DNA of 64,000 nucleotides, taken from the IMG/VR virus record IMGVR_UViG_3300009509_000004, positions 1-64,000 of that record; one strand, written 5' to 3'. The notes under the pieces were generated by a model. It made no database searches. It saw only the letters and a program-made list of their open reading frames with translations, and was not told the DNA's origin. This DNA is from a virus. Positions 8,488-15,359 of the stretch are shown here, in pieces. The position numbers and the translations under genes are program-made. Numbering within the stretch: position 1 is the stretch's first letter; every line of letters starts with the position of its first letter.

Positions 8488-9255
8488 TCAATCCTCCTTG
8501 AATGTCCTGATCACCTTGACAGGCACCTTGTCTTTCACCTCTTCAATTTCAAATCCGCCCCGCTCTGCGCCCTTCTTGAGCAGGAACATTGAAGACATGC
8601 GGTGCCAGATGACAACCGCAACAGTGCCAAAATCATACTTCTGCTTGTAGTGCAGGGCCACTGCCCTGAAATAGTCATACCAGTCATCAACGTCCATGCT
8701 GATTGATTCTGCGTATGACTCCCTGTTCTTCTTGAATCTTGCCAAACCAAACACCGCGCTGTCTGTCAGCGTCACCCACTCCCTGGACGCCCTGAAAATT
8801 GAGCTGACAGCATCTGAGTAGCGTGTTTCAGTCAGGTATCGGTTGAACGTGAGTTGATTGAAATCTGCATGCACCCAATCCCAAGACTTCTTTGCTTGCT
8901 TGGCGATGTATGCATATGAGTCAGCCTGCTTTGCCCTCACCATGGGCAGCGATCTCGTGATCGACTCGATGCAATCCTTGTTGACATCGAGCGCCAAGTG
9001 GCTCATCGGTTTGCACGCATCCTGAATCATGGAAGCGTGCCAACCTGACCCGCCAAACAACTCAATGACTGACTCGACCTTGCCCACCTTCTCAACAACC
9101 TTCTTGAATGCGGCAAGCTCTGCGTGAATCTCTTGACGCCTGATTGCATAATGGGCGTGCGGTGCATCCTTGCCGATCATCGCCCTTTCATCATCACTGG
9201 ATGAGTCACAGACGTACATCTGCTTGCTGCCAACTCTGACCTCTGTGATATTCAT
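8488..9255 (-). CDS. Class I SAM-methyltransferase-like protein
   Basis: The 255-residue product has a Rossmann-type motif I ('VIELFGGSGWHASMI', about residues 63-77) followed by an acidic second strand end ('LALDVNKDC', about 88-95). 'WDWVHADFNQLTFN' stands where the catalytic N/D-P-P motif would be, but no NPPY or DPPY is present. The second half is rich in aromatic residues. It looks like a SAM-dependent methyltransferase or a degenerate relative using the same fold. The substrate cannot be read from sequence. ATG at 9255 is preferred because GGGAGG lies seven bases before it and it forms a four-base overlap with the upstream stop. It lies between the MazG-HAD and ThyX-like genes, so it probably acts in the same pathway or on the same DNA. 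Confidence 0.7.
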   Translation of the reverse strand: MNITEVRVGSKQMYVCDSSSDDERAMIGKDAPHAHYAIRRQEIHAELAAFKKVVEKVGKVESVIELFGGSGWHASMIQDACKPMSHLALDVNKDCIESITRSLPMVRAKQADSYAYIAKQAKKSWDWVHADFNQLTFNRYLTETRYSDAVSSIFRASREWVTLTDSAVFGLARFKKNRESYAESISMDVDDWYDYFRAVALHYKQKYDFGTVAVVIWHRMSSMFLLKKGAERGGFEIEEVKDKVPVKVIRTFKED

Positions 9256-10163
9256 GATGGCCTCCCAACCGCCTTGACGATTGATGGCCAATCTTCAACA
9301 CGTGTAATCAGCTTGTTGTCCTCGATGCCCTTGTTGTAATCCCAAGCCAATAGGAGCACAGGCACGCCAATGGCAGCGACCTCCTTTGCGTGCTTCTCTC
9401 GATCCTCGATGAAGTATGCTGGCCTGGCAGGGAAAATGAATTCATAGATGGCCTCAGCCTTGTCCTTGTTGAACAAGATCAAGTCATAGGTCATCCCGTG
9501 TTTCTGGAGCCATTCAACCGTGTCTCCATACACCCGCTTGTACTGCCAATATGGCCGTGCGCTGATGAGCACAATCTTCCATCCCGCCTCGCTGATTGCC
9601 TTCAGCCCTTCAGCCGCCCCCTCGATGGGTGGAAGATCCAAAAAGCCACCATCCCTGTAGAAGTCCTCTTTCAGCGACTCAAGCAGCTGCACCGTCCTGT
9701 CGTTCATCGGTGCGCCGCCACGCGCCTCATTGAGCTTGCTTTGCCACCCGCTGAGATCTGCGATGATGTTGTCCACATCGACGATGATCAGCTTTGTGTC
9801 TCGCTCAAGCTCAAGCCTCTCGCCCTTTGCCCTGTCGTCAACGACCTTGGACTTGCGCAAAAATGCCTCGTACAGCTCTGTGGCGGTCACGCCATACAGC
9901 TGTGCGATGCTGATGAGATATTTGAGCACGTCAGCCGCCCCGTCTGCCACGTTGACCTTCTCAACGGGTGGGCACCTCAAAATGTGTGCCTTGTATCTGG
10001 CCACGACCTGCGACAGCTCGCCTGCCTCTTCATACAAGCCCAAAGCAAGATCCTTTGCTGTCTGAGCCTTGGTGATTGCGTTCATCCCCTTGGGGTCCAT
10101 ATTGAACGCAACCTGTTGGTCGTGTTGTTTCTGCCACATCTCATTCCATTGGTCTGTCGTCAT
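9252..10163 (-). CDS. MazG-like pyrophosphatase fused to HAD deoxyribonucleotidase
   Basis: Two enzymes in one 303-residue chain. Residues 30-115 form an all-alpha NTP pyrophosphatase of the MazG/dUTPase type, with 'LYEEAGELSQ' (E45, E46, E49) and a second acidic helix 'NVADGAADVLKYL'. Residues 122-300 form a HAD phosphatase close to 5'(3')-deoxyribonucleotidases: motif I 'VDVDNIIAD' (D129, D131), motif II 'LISARP' (S201, R203), K233, and motif IV 'FIEDREKHA' (E253, D254). Together they could turn a dNTP into a dNMP and then a nucleoside. That would suit removal of a normal nucleotide competing with a modified one. Start at ATG 10163 overlaps the previous stop by four bases. The GTG at 10172 is also possible. 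Confidence 0.87.
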   Translation of the reverse strand: MTTDQWNEMWQKQHDQQVAFNMDPKGMNAITKAQTAKDLALGLYEEAGELSQVVARYKAHILRCPPVEKVNVADGAADVLKYLISIAQLYGVTATELYEAFLRKSKVVDDRAKGERLELERDTKLIIVDVDNIIADLSGWQSKLNEARGGAPMNDRTVQLLESLKEDFYRDGGFLDLPPIEGAAEGLKAISEAGWKIVLISARPYWQYKRVYGDTVEWLQKHGMTYDLILFNKDKAEAIYEFIFPARPAYFIEDREKHAKEVAAIGVPVLLLAWDYNKGIEDNKLITRVEDWPSIVKAVGRPS

Positions 10164-11119
10164 ATGAACCACCTCTGAGCCAGGTCTGCTGCTTCTTCAA
10201 GTGTGACATCCGTTGTCGCTCTTGGATCCCATTTTGCAAACCTCCCAAGCAACTCAACGTTCTCTGGGAGTTTTGGTTGAGAATCCAAGGGCAACAGGTG
10301 CCCCTTCAATCCTTCACGTATGCTCTCTATGTACCAACCATCCCTGAAGATGAAATTGAGGTCAGAATACAGCGCCTGCTTGTTCAAATCTCCGTTCACC
10401 TCGACAGCGTATCCACCGCCCTCTGGCGATATTCTGTGGATGCAATCCTCTGGTGTGTATGGCGTGTAGACATAATCCCACTTGGCGTATTTGTCACGCT
10501 TTGGGTTGATCAAGGCCACATTCAATTTCATGGCCATCCCATCGGGCACATAGAACTTGACCACGCGCTGAATCACCCACAAAGGGACAGTCAGCACCAA
10601 GTAGTCATATGGCATCGTGGTGCCGCCCGCAAGGACAACATGGTCATCCTCGACACGCTCCAGCCCAGCCCTGATTATGTTTGCGTGCGCCGCCAGCTTG
10701 TTGATCATGTCTGGAAAATGGCACCTCAGCGCCCGTCTTGGCTTGATGCTCGCTGGGTCGTTCATTGCCTGGTTGCTGTGTTTGCCTGGTTCCATCCGCC
10801 TCGTTTTGCGGTAGTGATCGGCCTGGATGCGTGTTGCATCATCCTTGTTGAACTCCTGGAAGCACTTTGGGTATGGCAGCACCTCGCCTCTGAGCAAAAT
10901 GCCGCCTTGGACAGTGTAGTGGCTGTACATCACGCCGATCTTCCTGAACAACCATTCCATCATATCTGTGCTGTGGATGTACTTCAGTCCTCCAGCCAAG
11001 AATTCACCGCCGATGGTCCTGGGCTCCAGCACCTTTGTTTCAACGTTCTTGTGCTTGCTGAACACATATGCGCAGATCAACCCTGACACACCGCCGCCTG
11101 CGATGATCGCTTGTTTCAT
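10160..11119 (-). CDS. FAD-dependent oxidoreductase (amine oxidase/mutase-like)
   Basis: The protein (319 residues from ATG 11119) opens with a dinucleotide-binding motif 'AIIAGGGVSGLICAYVFSK' and then 'LEPRTIGGEF', the classic FAD-binding start of the protoporphyrinogen oxidase, UDP-galactopyranose mutase and amine oxidase superfamily. A later 'YDYLVLTVPLWVIQRVV' matches the 'D.VI.T.P' strand that closes the FAD site, and 'VELLGRFAKWD' resembles the C-terminal FAD-contact strand. ATG 11119 has GGAG five bases upstream. A longer frame from 11185 begins inside the inverted repeat and is unlikely. It is the first gene of the metabolic cluster. Substrate unknown; FAD enzymes are known parts of thymidine hypermodification pathways, which makes a base or nucleotide substrate a reasonable guess. 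Confidence 0.8.
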   Translation of the reverse strand: MKQAIIAGGGVSGLICAYVFSKHKNVETKVLEPRTIGGEFLAGGLKYIHSTDMMEWLFRKIGVMYSHYTVQGGILLRGEVLPYPKCFQEFNKDDATRIQADHYRKTRRMEPGKHSNQAMNDPASIKPRRALRCHFPDMINKLAAHANIIRAGLERVEDDHVVLAGGTTMPYDYLVLTVPLWVIQRVVKFYVPDGMAMKLNVALINPKRDKYAKWDYVYTPYTPEDCIHRISPEGGGYAVEVNGDLNKQALYSDLNFIFRDGWYIESIREGLKGHLLPLDSQPKLPENVELLGRFAKWDPRATTDVTLEEAADLAQRWFI

Positions 11120-11143
11120 GCTATCTCCGATGTGGGAAAAAGT

Positions 11144-11205
11144 GGCGGCACCCCAGGAGAACGGACAGCCCGCTGACGCAGACAATCACGAATTGGGGTG
11201 CCGCC
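11144..11205 (-). terminator. Perfect 12-bp inverted repeat before the metabolic cluster
   Basis: GGCGGCACCCCA at 11144-11155 is the exact reverse complement of 11194-11205, with a 38-base loop. On the minus strand the stem is followed by ACTTTTT. It could act as an intrinsic terminator or attenuator after the gene at 11243 and before the FAD gene. The long loop is unusual for a simple terminator. The rest of the 123-base gap holds no gene and no convincing promoter. Confidence 0.5.
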
Positions 11206-11242
11206 TGCCTCCGACAGCCTTGAACGACGGTTGGCAAGACCA

Positions 11243-12103
11243 TCAGCATGCCGGTGGCAAATCAATCTTACCTCGTTTCACTAGGTGCGCGATAGTCTGA
11301 GCAGCCAACGCAACCCCTTCTTTGTCCAGATTCATCATAACAGACCTGAACTTGCCGTCATCAATCGGTTGCGGCTTGATCTTGTCCATCGTCACCTTTC
11401 CAACTCCTATGTAGCTTGTGTGCTCCACAGGGATCTCGATGTCAAATGTCATTGAGCGCGTCTTGAACTTGATGACAGCCACAGGTGCATCCCTGCCTTT
11501 CGTCATCTTGCAGTACACACTCACATAGTTGCTGGTCCTCATCCTGTCAACGATGTAGAACCTGCCTGGCTTGACCGCCTCGCCTGGGGATGTGAACCTG
11601 TACACCTCCAGGTTCTCAACCATAACCGTCTTGAAGTGGTCAAACATCCTCTTCAGAATCTCTCTGCGCTCGATGGCCCGCTGTGTGATTGCCTTCCTGG
11701 CAAGCTCCTGGGCCTCCTTGCTGGGCCTGAGTGCCTTGCGGCCATCGTTCTCAGGTGCCTTCTTGGGCTTCTTGGGCCGTGTCGGATCTCTCGTGATCCT
11801 TCCTTCAACAACGCCATAGCGCTTGACTTGTTTCGCGCACAACCTCTCAAAGTGTCTCACACCCTTGATTGGGATACCCAACACGCCCTCTGGATGCGTT
11901 GGGTGCGGCTGCGCCTCGATAAAGTCATCAGCCTTCAGCTTGGTCTCTGCCAGGTATGCTTGGAATGCAACGCAATTGTCCCTGTACTTGCAGTGGTTGC
12001 GTTGAAACTCTGTATCAGCCTCTGGGTTGCCGTCACACGCCCCGTCGCCTGCCTCATATTCACCTGTGCAAAATGGCACATCGCGTTTTGGTTCTTCAGC
12101 CAT
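11243..12103 (-). CDS. Unknown protein with N-terminal cysteine cluster
   Basis: I do not recognise this 286-residue protein. Its first 50 residues contain cysteines spaced as in a small metal site ('FCTGEYEAGDGACDGN', then 'HCKYRDNCVAFQAYL'). A lysine/proline-rich linker ('TRPKKPKKAPENDGRK') follows, then a helical segment and a beta-rich C-terminal part ('GRFYIVDRMRTSNYVSVYCK', 'PVEHTSYIGVGKVTMDKI'). The start overlaps the end of the sigma-like gene by eight bases, so it is in the same operon. The sigma-like neighbour makes a role in transcription or DNA binding possible, but nothing in the sequence proves it. Confidence 0.75.
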   Translation of the reverse strand: MAEEPKRDVPFCTGEYEAGDGACDGNPEADTEFQRNHCKYRDNCVAFQAYLAETKLKADDFIEAQPHPTHPEGVLGIPIKGVRHFERLCAKQVKRYGVVEGRITRDPTRPKKPKKAPENDGRKALRPSKEAQELARKAITQRAIERREILKRMFDHFKTVMVENLEVYRFTSPGEAVKPGRFYIVDRMRTSNYVSVYCKMTKGRDAPVAVIKFKTRSMTFDIEIPVEHTSYIGVGKVTMDKIKPQPIDDGKFRSVMMNLDKEGVALAAQTIAHLVKRGKIDLPPAC

Positions 12104-13238
12104 GCTTCAGCTCCTTCACCAACGTCTTGTACCAGCTGACTGGCACATCCTCGCGCATGCCATCCTCGCCAAAGACCTCTCCTGTCAGCGGGTTGAAACG
12201 TCCTTCAATAACCATTGTGACATATTCTTTGCCTCGCTTGAGGGTCACCTCTGACCCCCACGCATAGCGTTTGATCATCCTCACCCACTTGGGTTTTCCA
12301 TCTTGCCCGACCTCTCCAGCTGTCTGGAAGTGGTCTTGCTCTTGCATGTATCCGGCCAATGGGACGCTGTCCAAGCATCGCTTTTTGATGATTCTTTTCG
12401 CCCACTCGATGTCATGGTGCTCCCCACGTGTCATGTGTATCATTGGCCATCCCCTACCTATTACAACATCACCAAACAGATCGCTGAAATCATCGTCATA
12501 TTTGGCAATCTCTGTGAACAACTTTTTGACCTTGTGCATGGCCCAGTCCACAGCGTTCTTGTCGATTTTGATGTACTTGGCGATCTGCCTATTGGTCACC
12601 TGGAATCCTGGTTCAAGCGCCAACTCGCCCCCTTCATCCCTGTAGACAAACTCAACACCCTCTGTGTAGAGCATGTCCAACATTTCTGCCGGTGGATGCA
12701 CCTTGCACCTGAACACAAGCCGCTCCGTGCCTGTGAGCTTGTTGTACATCTTCATCGTGAACTTTCCGACATCAGACCTGAGCTGATGGTGCGTGATCTC
12801 CTGCTCAGGGCTGACCCACTTTTCGTCTGGTGGCTCGTATGGGCACACCTCGTCATCCGTTGGAGCAAGCATGGCGTCCAATGAAATGGGGAAGCGTGGC
12901 CGCTTCACCCAATTGCCATTCTCATCCTTGGCCATGACGTGTGGAACCTTGGATTGCGTCAGCGACTCGTACACCATGCAATGGTACGTGTTGATCAGGA
13001 CGCGCCCAACGTAGCTCTCCAGCTTCCCTTTGTTCTTGTTGAAATCAAACTTGGCCAGCGCTGACAAAAGCGCCAACCGCCCTTCCTGGATGGCATCGTC
13101 AAGCTCGATGCCTGGAAGCATGTGGGCGATCCTGCGTGAGCGCTGCTTGATGTATGGAAACACCCTGCGCTCGATCTCAGGGTACACCTCGTTGATGATG
13201 CCGTCGCACTTGAATCCAGCTGGGAATGAAACTGTCAT
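12096..13238 (-). CDS. Sigma-70-like transcription factor
   Basis: The 380-residue product has a sigma region 2-like block: 'SRRIAHMLPGIELDDAIQEG', 'RLALLSALAKFDFNKNKGKL', then 'SYVGRVLINTYH', matching 'DliQeg..gL..A...fd...g.f.tya...i'. A second helical part with 'LTGTERLVFRCK' and 'VTNRQIAKYIKIDKNAVDWAMHKVKKLF' (about residues 165-240) looks like a region 4 helix-turn-helix. A C-terminal domain of about 140 residues is extra. It probably redirects host RNA polymerase to phage promoters, perhaps those of the structural genes, for which I see few sigma-70 promoters. AAAGGAGG precedes ATG 13238. It overlaps the cobT-like gene by four bases, so both should share the promoter at 15296-15324. Confidence 0.75.
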   Translation of the reverse strand: MTVSFPAGFKCDGIINEVYPEIERRVFPYIKQRSRRIAHMLPGIELDDAIQEGRLALLSALAKFDFNKNKGKLESYVGRVLINTYHCMVYESLTQSKVPHVMAKDENGNWVKRPRFPISLDAMLAPTDDEVCPYEPPDEKWVSPEQEITHHQLRSDVGKFTMKMYNKLTGTERLVFRCKVHPPAEMLDMLYTEGVEFVYRDEGGELALEPGFQVTNRQIAKYIKIDKNAVDWAMHKVKKLFTEIAKYDDDFSDLFGDVVIGRGWPMIHMTRGEHHDIEWAKRIIKKRCLDSVPLAGYMQEQDHFQTAGEVGQDGKPKWVRMIKRYAWGSEVTLKRGKEYVTMVIEGRFNPLTGEVFGEDGMREDVPVSWYKTLVKELKHG

Positions 13239-15265
13239 GCCGCCCTCCTTTTGGCGTCCAGGAGTTTGGCACGCATCAGCTTGTACACCTCAACTGCTAG
13301 CTTGGTCATGTCGTTGATGACCGCGCCACTCGCTCCGTGTTCTTTGTTGTAGAAGTCCTTGATGTGGTCGGTCATCGCCCCGATGCCCACGACCTCGATG
13401 CCCGCCTTGGTGATCTCGGTGATGACTTCCTCAAGGTGCTTGCAGAGCACCCCGCGATCAACCCCGCCGCCTGCCGGCATCCCATCGGACAATATGAACA
13501 TGATCTTGCGCGCCTCTGGCCTCTTTGCGAGCCTGAGTGCGCAAGCCATGATGGCCTCGCCGTCTGTGTTGTTGCCATCGCCCGTGATGGCGTTCATGCG
13601 GGTGCGCACCCGCTTGTACTTCTCTCCAAAATCCTTGAAGATGACATATTCAATCGGCTCACCACGCTGCGTCCCTGGCATGATGCTGACCGATGCGTTC
13701 CAATCGTTGTGGAATCCGATGACCTCAAAGGGCACGTTCAACGCGTCAAAAGTCTCGCTGAGTGCAATGGCCATGAGCTTGGCGTAATATGCCTTGTACT
13801 TTGGGTCATACCCTGGACCCATCGAGCCACTGAGATCGATGACGACGCTGATGGCCGTGTCCAGTGTCTCGCCTTCCTTCTCAACCTGAAACACGTTGAC
13901 GTTGCCGGTGGGAACCTGGGCCAGACGCGCCTTGTCGAGTTTGCCCTTGCGGTGGCCGCTTTCCATGCGGGATGCCGCCTTGGCTCTGATGACGTTGAGC
14001 AGCTTGCCTTTGAGACCTCTGATCTGCCCAGCGACAACTTCCTTGGCCTTGTTGTATTCTGCTTGGGCGTGTTCTGGGTTGCGGATGTGCGGCTTGACCC
14101 AGCGATCTCGCTTCAGGACGTTGGGGTTGGGGATGTAGCGCCGATGCGATCTGGCCTCGCCCTTGGCGATGTCCAGAACCTGATCCTTGACTTGCTTGAT
14201 CAGATCGTCTGTCTCTGCGTCCGTGCTTGCCTCGTCACCAGCCTGACACGCCTGGTCAAGCTCTTCATCGGTCAGCTCGCTTGAATCCTCGCCTTTGGGT
14301 GCGCCCGTTTTGGGTGCCTCGCTGCCGTCGCTGCCTGCCTCGCTGTCTCCCTCGTCATCCCCATCCTCGCCCTTGCTGGTGGACTGTTCCGTGCCTTCCT
14401 GCTCATCCTCGTCACTCTCGCCACTCTGGCCACCCTCGCCCTCTTGATCCTCTCCCTCGCTGTCGCTGCCGCTGTCACTCTGCTCCTGCTCGCCCTCGCT
14501 GCTGTCGCCCTCTTGCTCCTGGGCATCGCCCTCTTGCTTGTCTTGGCCGTCTTGCTTCTCTTGCTCTTGCTTCTGCTTTTCTTCTTGGCGCTGCTGGCGC
14601 TCTTGCTCCAGATCGTCAACCTTGTCGTTGATCTTGTCGATGACGCGCAACGCCAACTCGTGGCTGTCTTTGGCCCAGCTAGTCTTGGTGCTTTCCTCGA
14701 CCTCTGCTTGAACCGCGTCCAAGTATGGCTGGAACTTCTTGGGGAGCCACTCAACGCTGTAGCCTCTCGCCTTCATGATGATGGCGCTGCCGAGTGTGTG
14801 CCAGAAATTGACCCGCTTGCCTTTGCTGGTCTCGCCGTCAATCCCGTGGCGCTTCTTGAAGAGATCAACGCTGTTGACGTTTGCCTCGTGAAGATTCTCT
14901 GACACGCCCTTGTATTTGGCGCTGTACTTGTGCTCGATCCTGATGTCTTCAAAAACGTTGAGCAGCATGCGCTCTTTGGTGCTCTTGCAGTCGCGCATGA
15001 TTTTGAGCGGGGTGCGCTGGCCTGCCTCGGTGTGCTCCCTTTCCTCTGCGACGTGTGCGACCTCGTGATCGAGCAATCCGTGGAGAACTTTCTGGTTGGC
15101 CCCGTCAAGATAATCTGCGTTGAATGGATACTTGATGACCTCGCCGTCTGTGCTGCAGTCGTATCCCGATGGAACAACCTGAACGTTCCAGTTTCTCGAC
15201 ATAGCGCGTGCGATCTTCTGGAATGGTCCAAGGAGTGAATTGATTGCTTGCGTGGCTTTTTTCAT
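13235..15265 (-). CDS. CobT-like VWA-domain protein
   Basis: A 676-residue relative of the CobT subunit of aerobic cobaltochelatase. Residues 1-190 are the helical N-terminal region, including 'LHGLLDHEVAHVAEEREHTE' (an HExxH-like stretch, HEVAH). Residues about 200-350 are a long low-complexity acidic and glutamine-rich linker. The C-terminal VWA domain has the metal-ion MIDAS motif 'VVIDLSGSMGPGYD' and 'FILSDGMPAGGG'. CobT works with the AAA+ ring CobS, which is encoded just upstream here. No CobN or other B12 gene is in view, so a cobalt chelatase role is unlikely. In phages such pairs probably act as an AAA+/VWA chaperone system. ATG 15265 has GGAGAACGGACAC in front. Confidence 0.9.
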   Translation of the reverse strand: MKKATQAINSLLGPFQKIARAMSRNWNVQVVPSGYDCSTDGEVIKYPFNADYLDGANQKVLHGLLDHEVAHVAEEREHTEAGQRTPLKIMRDCKSTKERMLLNVFEDIRIEHKYSAKYKGVSENLHEANVNSVDLFKKRHGIDGETSKGKRVNFWHTLGSAIIMKARGYSVEWLPKKFQPYLDAVQAEVEESTKTSWAKDSHELALRVIDKINDKVDDLEQERQQRQEEKQKQEQEKQDGQDKQEGDAQEQEGDSSEGEQEQSDSGSDSEGEDQEGEGGQSGESDEDEQEGTEQSTSKGEDGDDEGDSEAGSDGSEAPKTGAPKGEDSSELTDEELDQACQAGDEASTDAETDDLIKQVKDQVLDIAKGEARSHRRYIPNPNVLKRDRWVKPHIRNPEHAQAEYNKAKEVVAGQIRGLKGKLLNVIRAKAASRMESGHRKGKLDKARLAQVPTGNVNVFQVEKEGETLDTAISVVIDLSGSMGPGYDPKYKAYYAKLMAIALSETFDALNVPFEVIGFHNDWNASVSIMPGTQRGEPIEYVIFKDFGEKYKRVRTRMNAITGDGNNTDGEAIMACALRLAKRPEARKIMFILSDGMPAGGGVDRGVLCKHLEEVITEITKAGIEVVGIGAMTDHIKDFYNKEHGASGAVINDMTKLAVEVYKLMRAKLLDAKRRAA

Positions 15266-15295
15266 GTGTCCGTTCTCCGTTTTTGCCTGATTCTA

Positions 15296-15324
15296 AGTCT
15301 AATGCCTCCTGGTCTTGAAGTCAA
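15296..15324 (-). promoter_or_regulatory. Sigma-70-type promoter for cobT-like operon
   Basis: On the minus strand a -35 box TTGACT (15319-15324) and a -10 box TAGACT (15296-15301) are separated by exactly 17 bases. Transcription would start near 15289, giving a leader of about 24 bases to the cobT-like ATG. The -35 box abuts the terminator of the preceding gene. Confidence 0.75.
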
Positions 15325-15326
15325 GG

Positions 15327-15353
15327 AAAAAGTTGCCTTGGAGGCAACTTTTT
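15327..15353 (-). terminator. Intrinsic terminator after cobS-like gene
   Basis: GTTGCC and GGCAAC (15332-15337 and 15343-15348) pair around a five-base loop. The stem is extended by A/T runs, ending in U5 on the minus strand. It begins a few bases after the cobS-like stop codon. A near-copy follows the primase gene at 16631-16660. Confidence 0.88.
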
Positions 15354-15359
15354 TTGGCT

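Noticed and set aside
5614-11119. Known thymine-modification transferases (aGPT-Pplase type), radical-SAM enzymes, or 7-deazaguanine genes
   Set aside because: I looked for their motifs in the cluster proteins and found none. The cluster therefore cannot be assigned to a described pathway.
11144-11205. Inverted repeat as a tRNA or tRNA-like gene
   Set aside because: No TTC T-loop, D-arm or anticodon arm can be drawn. The 12-bp stem is continuous, unlike a tRNA acceptor and T arm.
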